NCBI GenBank assembly: GCA_011525695.1
Contig: WYBX01000046.1
Coordinates: forward strand, 1-64,000
From: Verrucomicrobiia bacterium
Lineage (GTDB): Bacteria > Verrucomicrobiota > Verrucomicrobiia > Opitutales > Opitutaceae
Direction of reading: 5' to 3'
DNA: 64,000 bases
In this document: positions 7,368 to 16,111 of the stretch, piece after piece
Position numbering within the stretch: position 1 is the first letter of the stretch
Layout: each line of letters starts with the position of its first letter
Notes under the pieces: model-generated
What the model was told of the DNA's origin: nothing
Databases searched by the model: none
Seen by the model: the letters and a program-made list of their open reading frames with translations, nothing else
Translations under genes and position numbers: made by a program

Positions 7368-9355
7368 GGAAACGTCACGCGAAACGTGGCACCGCAACCC
7401 GGTAGAGGGGGGTCGACAGTGATGCTGGCGTTCAGATTCGCTAGGATATCGCTGCAAATCGCAAGCCCGAGACCGAACCCGGTCGATTTTGTTGTTTGGA
7501 AAGGATGGAAGAGCCGCGGGCGAAGTTCCGGATCTATGCCGGGTCCGCTGTCGGCAAAGGCCATTTCCACCCCGCCGGGCGTGTTGCGGGTCGCAATCTT
7601 GACCCAGCGCTGATCGGTCGGATGCGCCTCCACCGCCTGGATGGCATTGAAACACAGGTTGAGCATCACCTGCTTTGCCGCCGAAGCGTCCGTGAAGGCA
7701 CGATCCGGGTCGGCCCGAAGCTCGGTCAGGAGCTCGACATTACGGTGGGCAGCCTTGGAGGCCACCAGTTCCAGGCTGGCATGGAGCAACGGATGCAATG
7801 CGACCATCTGGGAAGAGTAGGTCCGTGGGGAGGCCAAATCCAGCAACTGCTCGGTCAGCTGATCGATCCGCCCCACCTCATCCCCGATCAGTCGGAAGAA
7901 CTTCTCACGGAAGGCCGGATCGTGGTGATGGGTCGGAAGCAACTGGACGAAGGTTTTTATTGAGACGAGCGGATTGCGGATTTCATGTGCGAGGCTCGCT
8001 CCCAGGAGACCGACCGTGGCCAGTTGCTCGGCATGCTGGGCCTTCTCCGAGAAATGGGCGCGCTCCAGCGCACTCTCGATAATGGACGCCAGTTCGATCA
8101 GTTGCGTCACCTGCGGATAGGTAAATGGACGACGCGATGCCGGCACACCCACTCCGACGAGAATGGACAACGCCGGACCTTCGATTGTCACCAGAACACC
8201 CAGGCGCTGATCGGTCAAAAAGCGGTGCAACTCCCGACGGTCCGCGTTCGAGCGCTCCCGGATCAAGCGCTCAGGAGTCGCCCATTGTAGCTGTTGGATC
8301 GCGCTCATGACCGTGCCGTCTTCTGGCACAACAATTCCGCTACCACTTAACGCTCCATTCGTGCCGGACACGACAATCGCATGATCAGCCTGCCCCCACC
8401 CCATGAGCACGGCTCGGAATGCGGTTTCGAGATTTTCAACGCGACTCTCACATTGCGCAGCCGTGAATGCCGCCTGCCTCGCCGCCGTGGCCTGGGGATA
8501 AAAATGAAAGAAACGATTAAGCCATGAGTTGAGAACTGAAGCCCACCATAGGGCAAACCCGGTTGTCACAACCAGTGAGAGCGCGGTCGGAAGCACTGTC
8601 GCCAGCAACTGTTGGGTAGTGATCGCGACCAGAGCCACGACAATCACAAGACACAACTTCTGGAATCCGAGCAGCAGGATCTGGCGGGCGTCAAAAATCC
8701 GATGGGTAGTAATCGCCACCGCGGTACCAATATAAAAAACCAGGATCATCACGGGCTGCAGCCTTATATACCGTGAATCCCCGGTCACAACGCGCAAAGC
8801 CATGAGTGCCATGACTCCCACTGCCACGCTGCATCCGCCCAGCAGCCAAACTTGAAGTTCAGTCTTGCGCGCTCCTTCCAAGCGACGAATTGTTCTCAGT
8901 GCGTCAGCGATAAGAAACAAATACAACAGAAGGCCCACCGCTATGTATGCGGTGTAACCCCATCCACGCACTCGCTGCTCATCGGTCGAATGGGAAGGAA
9001 TGAAATACTCAGTGAAAGGCACGAGCATCATCGCCATCGAAACTACGACCCACACAACAAAGTGGGGGCTCCAAATCCTCCGGTTCACCTGACCTGCCAC
9101 AATGCTCTCCTTAACTAGCCAAAAATGGAAGGGTATCGACCCACCTACAGAACAGGCCATCTTAAGCCACCACAGGCCTTCACTCGATCCTTGGGGAGCA
9201 GATGTCGCAAAATAAGAGCAGCCGAGCCATAAGGCAATGTGGATCGAGCATGAACAAACGATCCTATTAACGCTCCGGCTTGAGTTAGACCATAGTATTA
9301 TTCCGCCCGCAATGAGGACGGCAACTGATGCTATGAGTGCCGGTGAAATCAACAT
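7346..9355 (-). CDS. Membrane sensor histidine kinase with 7TM-like input and GAF domain
   Basis: A 669-residue integral-membrane kinase. The first ~290 residues hold seven to nine hydrophobic segments (for example ALIASVAVLIAGGIILW and LCLVIVVALVAI). A GAF-like region follows (ILVGVGVPASRRPFTYPQ), then a complete kinase core: H-box SLAHEIRNPLVSIKTF, N-box NLCFNAIQAV, G1 FADSGPGID, G2 TGFGLGLAIC. The start overlaps the end of the ketosynthase-like gene by 7 bases and the end overlaps the degenerate kinase by 22. The membrane half is AT-richer than the kinase half. It shares layout and short motifs (IPS.ST...DEQ, SWATPE-type) with the kinase at 13586-15679. The ligand is unknown; the adjacent ketosynthase suggests a lipid-derived one, as a hypothesis. 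Confidence 0.88.
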   Translation of the reverse strand: MLISPALIASVAVLIAGGIILWSNSSRSVNRIVCSCSIHIALWLGCSYFATSAPQGSSEGLWWLKMACSVGGSIPFHFWLVKESIVAGQVNRRIWSPHFVVWVVVSMAMMLVPFTEYFIPSHSTDEQRVRGWGYTAYIAVGLLLYLFLIADALRTIRRLEGARKTELQVWLLGGCSVAVGVMALMALRVVTGDSRYIRLQPVMILVFYIGTAVAITTHRIFDARQILLLGFQKLCLVIVVALVAITTQQLLATVLPTALSLVVTTGFALWWASVLNSWLNRFFHFYPQATAARQAAFTAAQCESRVENLETAFRAVLMGWGQADHAIVVSGTNGALSGSGIVVPEDGTVMSAIQQLQWATPERLIRERSNADRRELHRFLTDQRLGVLVTIEGPALSILVGVGVPASRRPFTYPQVTQLIELASIIESALERAHFSEKAQHAEQLATVGLLGASLAHEIRNPLVSIKTFVQLLPTHHHDPAFREKFFRLIGDEVGRIDQLTEQLLDLASPRTYSSQMVALHPLLHASLELVASKAAHRNVELLTELRADPDRAFTDASAAKQVMLNLCFNAIQAVEAHPTDQRWVKIATRNTPGGVEMAFADSGPGIDPELRPRLFHPFQTTKSTGFGLGLAICSDILANLNASITVDPPLPGCGATFRVTFPCQPSSS

Positions 9356-10557
9356 CGCTGCAAGACCATACAGCTATTCACGTTGCCCACTCCGTGGGCG
9401 TTAATTAACGTTGCGAGTTGATCGATATTCCGCACATGACGGCTGAGGTTCAAGGGGCAGGCGGGATCCGGATGGCTCCAATTCACAGTCCCTGGCCCCA
9501 TTTGGAAGTACTGACTAAGGGCTGCAACGCCTATCTGGATTGCTGGCGCGGCGCCCAGTGCACTGCCTATTGCCCCTTTGATCGAAACAGCTGATATTTC
9601 CTGGAGAGTCTTCCCGAAAACCCGCTCCATTGCATTCGCTTCGCCAGCATCGATTGTCCGATGCCCCGGACCCCAAGCATTGATGGAGTCGATCATATCA
9701 GGCTTTATACCTGCATCCGCCATGGCCAGTTGTGCGGCCTCAATAAGCCCACTGCAGATTCCAGCTGCCGAGTCATTGGCGAATGCATAACCCGATATGA
9801 AGCTGTACCCGCGCCGAGGGCTGCACTCTGGTTCCAGCACAAACATGCATGCACCCTCGCTCACAACCCCTGTGGATCGCCACATATCAAAAGGGCGCGC
9901 CAATCGGTCCGACATTTCCACTGTTGGCGGCGTCAAGCCAGCTGCTCTGAGCTCAAGAAGCGGGCATCGGTGCAGCGGGGCCTCAGTGCCGCCACAGATC
10001 GCCATCTCCGCTTCTCCACGGGCAATCATGCCGGCAGCGAAGCCCACGGCATCCAGTCCAGAGCAGCAGGAATTTTGCAGGGTCATTGTCCTCGACGAGA
10101 CGCCGATCACCTGACTAATCGTTTCAGTGACGTTGGCATTGGTAGTCGTGAATATCGTCCGAGGAAGGGCAGCACTTGGTCCCTTCGTAAATACCGCCTG
10201 CGTGGAGTTAGAGATTCCTCCAAAATCCATAAGCGATGAGCCGGACACGATAACGGTGTCTGAAGCCCGCACATTTGCCACGTCAAGTCCTGCATCCAGC
10301 AAGGCCAAAAGGGAACCGACAGCTGCGAATTGCGTGTGCCGTCCAATGCCCTTTGGCAGCCTTTCGCGCGGGATGAATTTTGAAATGTTGAAGCGATCAA
10401 CTGCGGCAGCAACAAGAGGTCCATACTCTGGACCCAGCTTGGAAAATGGCTTGATGTAACTCATGCCCCCGAGAATACCCGCCCAAAACTCGTCGCGTCC
10501 GATTCCCGCCGGAGTAACCGGGCCCACTCCGGTAATCTTAACGCGTCGCCGCTTCAT
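9349..10557 (-). CDS. Beta-ketoacyl-synthase-like protein lacking both usual catalytic His
   Basis: A 402-residue thiolase-fold condensing enzyme. The N-terminus VKITGVGPVTPAGIG and the nucleophile region NSCCSGLDAV (Cys164) are typical of KAS I/II. The two partner histidines are not in their normal places: NAHGT is NAWGPGH (Trp295, with a His four residues later) and K..xGH is IKGAIGSALGAAPA (Lys327 kept, Ser332 in place of His). Normal decarboxylating Claisen chemistry is therefore doubtful. There is no acyl carrier, ketoreductase or acyltransferase gene nearby. It overlaps the receiver-kinase gene upstream by 4 bases and the sensor kinase downstream by 7, so it is translated within a signalling operon. 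Composition is intermediate between the GC-rich and AT-richer neighbours. It may make or bind an acyl signal; this is inference. Confidence 0.85.
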   Translation of the reverse strand: MKRRRVKITGVGPVTPAGIGRDEFWAGILGGMSYIKPFSKLGPEYGPLVAAAVDRFNISKFIPRERLPKGIGRHTQFAAVGSLLALLDAGLDVANVRASDTVIVSGSSLMDFGGISNSTQAVFTKGPSAALPRTIFTTTNANVTETISQVIGVSSRTMTLQNSCCSGLDAVGFAAGMIARGEAEMAICGGTEAPLHRCPLLELRAAGLTPPTVEMSDRLARPFDMWRSTGVVSEGACMFVLEPECSPRRGYSFISGYAFANDSAAGICSGLIEAAQLAMADAGIKPDMIDSINAWGPGHRTIDAGEANAMERVFGKTLQEISAVSIKGAIGSALGAAPAIQIGVAALSQYFQMGPGTVNWSHPDPACPLNLSRHVRNIDQLATLINAHGVGNVNSCMVLQRC

Positions 10558-11663
10558 CCCTGCGGTTGCGCGGGGAAGGCGAGCCGCACGGTCGTTCCCC
10601 TCCCGGGCGCAGATTCGAGCGCAAAGGTCGCCCCGTGCGTGCCCGCCAGATGCCGGCAGATGCTCAGCCCCAGCCCCGTGCCGCTGGTCTTGCTGCTGAA
10701 TCCGCCATGCATGGCGCGCTTGACTGACTCGGCATCCATGCCGGCACCGTTGTCCGCGACCGTGACGTCGATCTGCGTCCCGGAGCGCACCAGCGTGACC
10801 GTCAGCCGGGTCGCTCCGGCTTCCAGCGAATTCTTGAACAGGTTCTGAAAGATCCGCATCAGCTCGAACCGTGACCCGCGAATCCACGCCTCCTTGTCGC
10901 CGGTGAATTGAATCGCGGCGTTGCCGAAGAAAATCACCTGCCGAACCTCACTGGCGACCTGGACCAGATCGACGCGGCCAAACTCCGTCGCCTGCTTGGA
11001 TGCCAGCCGCCAGTTTTCGGACAGGTGATGGCAATACTCGGCCGCCTTCTCCACCATGCCGGCGTATTCCAGCAGCTTCCGAGCCTGCTCCGGATCGCGA
11101 TGCCCGATCACCTGCGCCTCCTCCGCCACCAGCGCGGCGTAACCGATCACCACCGTCAACGGGTTGTTCAGGTCGTGCACCAGTTCCACCGAGGCCCGGG
11201 CCTGCCAAATCTGCGGTTCGTTCTGCTCGATCTCGCGCTTGAGCGCACGGTTCATTTCCGCCGCCTCCGCTGCCGCCTGGGCCTGGGCGCGCCTGAGCCG
11301 GGTCGCCTGGGCCTGTTTCCGCACCGCCTCGATCAGTTCCGGGATGTCCGGCGGCTTGCGCATGTACTGGTTGGCCCCGGCCACCATCGCCTGCTGTGCG
11401 GTCAGCAGCGTGCCGTAGCCCGTCAGCATGATGACAGCCACGTGCGGATCGATCTTGCGCAGTTCCTCCAAGGCCCGGATCCCGTCCATCTCCGGCATCC
11501 GGATGTCGAGCACGACGACGGCGTACGACTTGGCCCGCAGCTTTAGCAGCGCCTCCTTCGCCCGTTCCGCCGTTTCCACTGCAAACTCCCCTGCCAGGCT
11601 GAAGGCAATCGATTCGCGCGGACCATACTCATCATCAACCACGAGCACGGGCGATTTTTCCAT
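10554..11663 (-). CDS. Hybrid receiver-histidine kinase
   Basis: A 369-residue soluble protein. An N-terminal REC domain (VVDDEYGPRE, phospho-acceptor in VVVLDIRMPEMDG, Lys in MRKPPD) is followed by a helical linker rich in Ala and Gln and then a kinase core: H-box ELVHDLNNPLTVV, N-box NLFKNSLEAG, G1 VADNGAGMD, G2 GTGLGLSICRHLA. The start at MEKSPVLVVDDE places REC at the N-terminus; in-frame starts at 11705 and 11756 are possible and none has a clear ribosome-binding site. It heads the minus-strand run and overlaps the ketosynthase-like gene by an ATGA. Its receiver may accept phosphate from the membrane kinase, an untested idea. Confidence 0.88.
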   Translation of the reverse strand: MEKSPVLVVDDEYGPRESIAFSLAGEFAVETAERAKEALLKLRAKSYAVVVLDIRMPEMDGIRALEELRKIDPHVAVIMLTGYGTLLTAQQAMVAGANQYMRKPPDIPELIEAVRKQAQATRLRRAQAQAAAEAAEMNRALKREIEQNEPQIWQARASVELVHDLNNPLTVVIGYAALVAEEAQVIGHRDPEQARKLLEYAGMVEKAAEYCHHLSENWRLASKQATEFGRVDLVQVASEVRQVIFFGNAAIQFTGDKEAWIRGSRFELMRIFQNLFKNSLEAGATRLTVTLVRSGTQIDVTVADNGAGMDAESVKRAMHGGFSSKTSGTGLGLSICRHLAGTHGATFALESAPGRGTTVRLAFPAQPQG

Positions 11664-11840
11664 CGGCGTGGACCCGGCCGAAGCCGGAAGATTCTCGATC
11701 AGCATCGGTTTGGCGGCGTTGAAGCTGCGCACGAAGGATTGGCGTCCTCCGCGCATACCGCTGTGTGCCGGTGACGATCTCGGCTGTCAAGGCGCGCATC
11801 CGGGGTTGCTTCACGGCGCTCCGCCGCCGACCTTCTTCAC

Positions 11841-13124
11841 ATGGATTTTACGATTATCGCCCTCGCCGCCGCCCTGCTCGCCAGCACGCTGGTCTGGCTG
11901 CTGCTGCGTTCGCGAGAGGTCGGGCTCGCCGAGCGCGTGCGCAGCCGTGACGAGGAGAATGCGCGGCTGGCGGCCGAGCTGGCGGCGGCTCGCGCGGAAG
12001 TGTCCCGGCTGACTGCCCTGCACGCCCAGGTCGCCACCCAGCTGGAGGCCGAGCATGCCGCCCATGAGCGGCTGACCAACGAGTTCAAGGCGCTTTCGGC
12101 CGACGCCCTGCGGGTGAACCGCGTGGATTTTCTGGAACAGGCCAAGGATGCGTTTGCCCGGCTGCAGCAGCAGTCCGCCGGAGATCTCGAACAGCGGAAG
12201 CAGGCCGTCGAGGCGCTGGTGAAGCCGATTCGCGAGTCGCTCGACAAGGTCGACGCGAAGATCGCCGAGATTGAGAAGGCACGGGCCGGCGCGTACGGGG
12301 CGCTGGGCGAACAGCTGAAATCGCTGCACCAGGCGCAACTGCAGCTGCAGTCGGAGGCCTCCCGACTCTCGACCGCCCTGCGCTCGACTACCTATGCCGG
12401 CAGCTGGGGCGAACTCCAGCTGCGGCGGGTCGTCGAGATGGCGGACATGCTTTCCTATTGTGATTTCTCGGAACAGCAGACGTCCGGGGGCCTGCGGGCC
12501 GACGTCGTCGTCCGACTTCCGGGAGGCCAGCGGATCGTGATCGATGCCAAGGCCCCGCTGGAGTCCTTCCGTGCCGCCTGCGACGCGACCGACGAGCCCG
12601 GTCGCGCCGCGCGGCTGCTCGAGCATGCGCAGAAGGTCCGCAGCCACATCGATGCGCTCGGCGCCAAGAACTACTGGGAGCAGTTCCAGCCGGCCCCGGA
12701 GTTCGTGGTGCTGTTTCTTCCCGGCGATCACTTCCTCACCGCCGCGCTCCAGGCCGACAATCTCCTGCTCGATCGCGGACTCGCGCGGCGCGTCCTTCTC
12801 GCCACGCCCACCACGCTGATTGCGCTGCTCAAGGCCGCCGCGTACGGCTGGCGGCAGGAGGCCGTCTCCCGCAATGCCGAGGAAATCAGCACGCTCGGCC
12901 GCGGCCTCTATGACCGAATTGCGAACTTTGCGGACAGCCTGGACAAGATTGGCCGTGGGCTGGAAGGAGCGGTGAAGGGCTACAACACCGCCGTGGGATC
13001 GTTCGAGGGGATGCTGGTCCCGGGGGCGCGCAAGCTGGCGGAGCTTGGCGCCAAGGGGACCAAGGATCTGTCGTCGCCTTCCACCGTGGATACCAGCGCG
13101 CGCGAGGTGGTGAAGCGGGGTTGA
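11841..13124 (+). CDS. rmuC: DNA recombination protein RmuC
   Basis: A 427-residue RmuC-family protein. An N-terminal membrane anchor (IIALAAALLASTLVWLLL) is followed by a coiled coil to about residue 170 and then the nuclease-like core with YAGSWGELQLRRV near 190, RIVIDAKAPLESF near 230 and EFVVLFLPGDHF near 285. RmuC limits DNA inversions at short inverted repeats in E. coli and is thought to be a PD-(D/E)xK-type nuclease. Divergent from the receiver-kinase gene, with about 180 bases between the two chosen starts. Confidence 0.93.
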   Translation: MDFTIIALAAALLASTLVWLLLRSREVGLAERVRSRDEENARLAAELAAARAEVSRLTALHAQVATQLEAEHAAHERLTNEFKALSADALRVNRVDFLEQAKDAFARLQQQSAGDLEQRKQAVEALVKPIRESLDKVDAKIAEIEKARAGAYGALGEQLKSLHQAQLQLQSEASRLSTALRSTTYAGSWGELQLRRVVEMADMLSYCDFSEQQTSGGLRADVVVRLPGGQRIVIDAKAPLESFRAACDATDEPGRAARLLEHAQKVRSHIDALGAKNYWEQFQPAPEFVVLFLPGDHFLTAALQADNLLLDRGLARRVLLATPTTLIALLKAAAYGWRQEAVSRNAEEISTLGRGLYDRIANFADSLDKIGRGLEGAVKGYNTAVGSFEGMLVPGARKLAELGAKGTKDLSSPSTVDTSAREVVKRG

Positions 13125-13159
13125 AATCGCCGCCGGCCTTCGCAAGGCTCGGTGCAGCC

Positions 13160-13543
13160 ATGAGTCCGGAGTCGCCAAACCTCGAGGGCCGCTGGCAGAT
13201 GATCCGGGCGAACCTGGCGGGCGAACCGGCCCCGGAGCTGGTGGTGACCAGGACCGAGCTCATCCTGGCCGCTGGCGCCTATGAGGTCCGGTTCGCCGGC
13301 CAGGTGATGGACCAGGGAACCTTCGAAGCCGCGGAGTCGGCCGGAAGGAAGACCATGGTTCTCCGCGGGATGGCGGGCACCAACGCCGGCCGGACCATCC
13401 CCTGCATCTACCAACTGAAAGGCGACCGGCTCCGGGTGTGCTATGGCGTGGATGGTGCGCTGCCCGAAAGCTTCAACGCCATGTCTCCGTTAGGTCGCTA
13501 TGTCGCCACGTATAATAGGGTAATATTAGAACGACGACTATAA
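13160..13543 (+). CDS. TIGR03067-like domain protein
   Basis: A 127-residue protein resembling the TIGR03067 domain common in Planctomycetes and Verrucomicrobiota. It shows the opening LEGRWQMIRANLAGE, TELILAAG in the first half and a second half with IPCIYQLKGDRLRVCYG. Function of the family is unknown. The ATG at 13160 is preferred; a TTG at 13121 overlapping the rmuC stop would add 13 residues. The last codons and the following bases become abruptly AT-richer, marking a composition boundary just before the next gene. Confidence 0.7.
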   Translation: MSPESPNLEGRWQMIRANLAGEPAPELVVTRTELILAAGAYEVRFAGQVMDQGTFEAAESAGRKTMVLRGMAGTNAGRTIPCIYQLKGDRLRVCYGVDGALPESFNAMSPLGRYVATYNRVILERRL

Positions 13544-13585
13544 CACCTACTTCTTGAAGGACGCGAAGACGAAAACAATACAGCA

Positions 13586-15679
13586 ATGAGCCTCGCAGTT
13601 CTCATTCTTGCATTCTTTGTCGCCACTGTCGGTGTCGCCGTCTTCCGAGCAAATCCTGCGCGTTTTACGAATCAAATATTCACTCTTATTGCAGCCGTAG
13701 CAACTCTCAGATTGTTATTCATTTTTATGGCAATGGAGGCGGGGTTTCGCTTCACCGCCGATCATAGCACCAGTCCTGTCCCTTGGATAAGGGCCAATGC
13801 GGCAGTAACCGCCTTTGTACCCTGGTTAATCTGGCTACTCAAGGAGTCCATAGAAAAAAGCTCTTCCCAACGTCCGCTAATACTCAGGACCTCTCTAGGT
13901 TGGTTCGCATTTGGATTGATATTATCGATCGTTAGCTGCACAGATGCTTACATCCCATCCGACTCGACTCCAATTGACGAACAGCATGGGCCCATGTATA
14001 GGTGGGTCACATTCCTGATGGTCCCCGCCTACTTGTATCTTGGTATAGATACATGGCTTTCAATGCGCCGAACGAAGGGAATAAAGCGCATTGAGATGCA
14101 ATTCCTTTCCCTTAACATAATAATAGCAGCGGTACTTACGATCTCCATAATGGCACTAGGTCATTTTTTAGGACTCCAAATATTGAGACGGTTCAACCTC
14201 CTAGCCACAGTAGGTGCATTTGTAATCACGGCGTGGGCATTAACATTTCATCGTGTCTTTGATTTGCGACAGGTCCTTATTCCGATCGCGAGACATGCAA
14301 TAATAATCATATTATTATATGCATTCACCTTATTTCTACTGCACTCCATTTCAGATATCATAAAGTCGTCTTTAGCATTAGCTTTCAGCATCTCTATTGC
14401 CGGCCCGTTGGTGTTGTTTATCGAGCATAAATCCAGGAATGCTTTCGACATTCAGGGAAAGAGTAGAGTACAACGTATTAGAACTTCGGTTCTTGAAATA
14501 TCGCGAAAGGAGGCGTCACATGATAGGCTCGCGATGAAATTTGAAGCCCTGCTATGTAGGGCTTATAGCTGCTCTGCAGCGTCGCTACTCCTCGATGAGA
14601 AAGATAAGCATCGTTCACGAACTCTAATCCTGACAGGCGACGATCCGGTAGTGAAGGCAATCGCCGCGTTATCTTGGGCGACACCTGAGAGCGTTGAGCG
14701 GGGACAGAAGCACCCCCAGGCGCGCTGCCTTCGTGCGTTCTTAACATCGCACGACTTAGCAGCCATTGTGGCCGTGCCTCGCGATAGCGAAAGACCATCA
14801 CTCTTGATTTGCATGGGACAGAAGTCGAGTGGGCAGCCGTTCACGTTTCCGGATGTCGAGTGCATCTTAAACGTCGCCGAGTTGATGGATAACATCCTCA
14901 CCCACGCCCGGCTTTCCGCCCAGGCTGCACTGCAGGAAAAGGTCGAATTCCTCGCCATCATGTCACGGGCGCTGGCCCATGATCTCAGGAATCTGATCAC
15001 CCCTGTCTCCTCCTTCCTCGTGCATACCGATGGACGCTACCCCGCCGGAAGTGATGAGGCTGAAGTGCACGCAGCCGCCCAACGCTCGTTGCAGCTCATG
15101 AACGATTACCTCCGCGAGACGCTTCTCTTCGCCGGGCAGACCGAGCTCGCGCTCACCACCAGAGAGCTGTCCGCAATCCTCAAACCCTTGCATGACGTCT
15201 CCGCCGACCGCGCGGCCACCCGTGGCGTGAGCGTCGTGATCCGCTGCGAGTCAGGCGCGATCACGGCGGATGTCGTCCTGTTGCAGCGGCTCCTCGCCAA
15301 CCTTGTCGGTAACGCGATCGACGCTTCCCGTTCCGGCCAAGCCGTCGTATTGTCGGCCGCCCCGCTCTGCCCCGGCTGGGTGAGATTCGAGGTCAGCGAT
15401 CAAGGCTGCGGCATCCCACCCGACCAGCTCGGTCGAATCTTCGAGCCGTACTTTACGACAAAGCAGCACCGCAAGGATGTCCGGGGCTTCGGGCTCGGGC
15501 TCACCATTTGCCAGAAGATTGTCGCGCTTCACCACGGCAAGCTTGCGGTCGACAGCCGGCTCGGAATTGGCACCACCATGACCGTCGACTTGCCCGCGGA
15601 CCAACCGGCGCCGGTTGCCGTCACCTCCACCATGGCTCATTGCTCTGGGCGCGTAAGTTTGTGGCACCCATGGGCGTGA
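13586..15679 (+). CDS. Membrane sensor histidine kinase, compositionally mosaic
   Basis: A 697-residue kinase. Residues 1-290 carry about eight hydrophobic segments, residues ~310-440 a GAF-like region, and the C-terminal part a complete core: H-box ALAHDLRNLITPV, N-box NLVGNAIDAS, G1 VSDQGCGIP, F-box FEPYFTTK, G2 RGFGLGLTIC. The membrane half is strikingly AT-rich (frequent ATA and AGA codons) up to about 14850, whereas the kinase half has the GC-rich codon use of the region, so a foreign sensor may have been joined to a resident kinase. It is paralogous in layout to the gene at 7346-9355. The last ~15 residues (HCSGRVSLWHPWA) do not look like a kinase terminus and coincide with the start of the DUF4338 remnant, so the original end may have been replaced. 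Confidence 0.87.
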   Translation: MSLAVLILAFFVATVGVAVFRANPARFTNQIFTLIAAVATLRLLFIFMAMEAGFRFTADHSTSPVPWIRANAAVTAFVPWLIWLLKESIEKSSSQRPLILRTSLGWFAFGLILSIVSCTDAYIPSDSTPIDEQHGPMYRWVTFLMVPAYLYLGIDTWLSMRRTKGIKRIEMQFLSLNIIIAAVLTISIMALGHFLGLQILRRFNLLATVGAFVITAWALTFHRVFDLRQVLIPIARHAIIIILLYAFTLFLLHSISDIIKSSLALAFSISIAGPLVLFIEHKSRNAFDIQGKSRVQRIRTSVLEISRKEASHDRLAMKFEALLCRAYSCSAASLLLDEKDKHRSRTLILTGDDPVVKAIAALSWATPESVERGQKHPQARCLRAFLTSHDLAAIVAVPRDSERPSLLICMGQKSSGQPFTFPDVECILNVAELMDNILTHARLSAQAALQEKVEFLAIMSRALAHDLRNLITPVSSFLVHTDGRYPAGSDEAEVHAAAQRSLQLMNDYLRETLLFAGQTELALTTRELSAILKPLHDVSADRAATRGVSVVIRCESGAITADVVLLQRLLANLVGNAIDASRSGQAVVLSAAPLCPGWVRFEVSDQGCGIPPDQLGRIFEPYFTTKQHRKDVRGFGLGLTICQKIVALHHGKLAVDSRLGIGTTMTVDLPADQPAPVAVTSTMAHCSGRVSLWHPWA

Positions 15680-16083
15680 CTTTCAGCCGTTTTCTGCTGC
15701 TCAGCGCGAAGGGCGAAGCCCCCAATCTGGCATCGCAAACGCTCGCCGCGGCGGTGCGGGCCTTGCCGGAGCACTGGCAGCAGGCGTTCGGTTACCGTCC
15801 GTTGTTGGCGGAAAGCTTCACGGATCCGGAGGCGTATGCCGGCACCTGCTACAAGGCGAGCAACTGGGAGCCGGTGGGCCAGAGCGCCGGCTACAGCCGT
15901 CATCGCGCCGACTTCTACGTCGACAACGAACACCCCAAGCGGCTGTGGCTGCGGGAACTCACCCCGCAGGCGGTGGCGCTTTACGACCAGAAGGAAGGCA
16001 CGCCACGCTGCGAACTGGCCGTCGGCACCCAGTTGCTCCAAAAACGGCTGCGCTCGCCAGTAGCCCGGCGAGCGCAGAATTGA
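15670..16083 (+). pseudogene. DUF4338 (DruA-like) protein, 5'-truncated remnant
   Basis: This 137-codon frame matches the C-terminal half of DUF4338 proteins: RFLLL...APNLASQTL, then LPEHWQQAFGYRPLLAESF, AGTCYKASNW and a late RLWLRELTP. Full DUF4338 proteins are much longer, with the N-terminal part before RFLLL absent here; the frame instead runs upstream into the kinase gene. The family is called DruA in some annotations because one member belongs to the Druantia defence system, but most members are of transposon-like context. No other Druantia gene is present. I regard this as a decayed insertion that fused to the 3' end of the kinase gene. Confidence 0.72.
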
Positions 16084-16111
16084 AGAGGCGCCTGGTCAGG
16101 CGGAAGAAAAA

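Noticed and set aside
15508-16083. DruA-like frame as evidence for a Druantia system
   Set aside because: Only a 5'-truncated DUF4338 piece is present; the large helicase DruE and other Druantia genes are absent.
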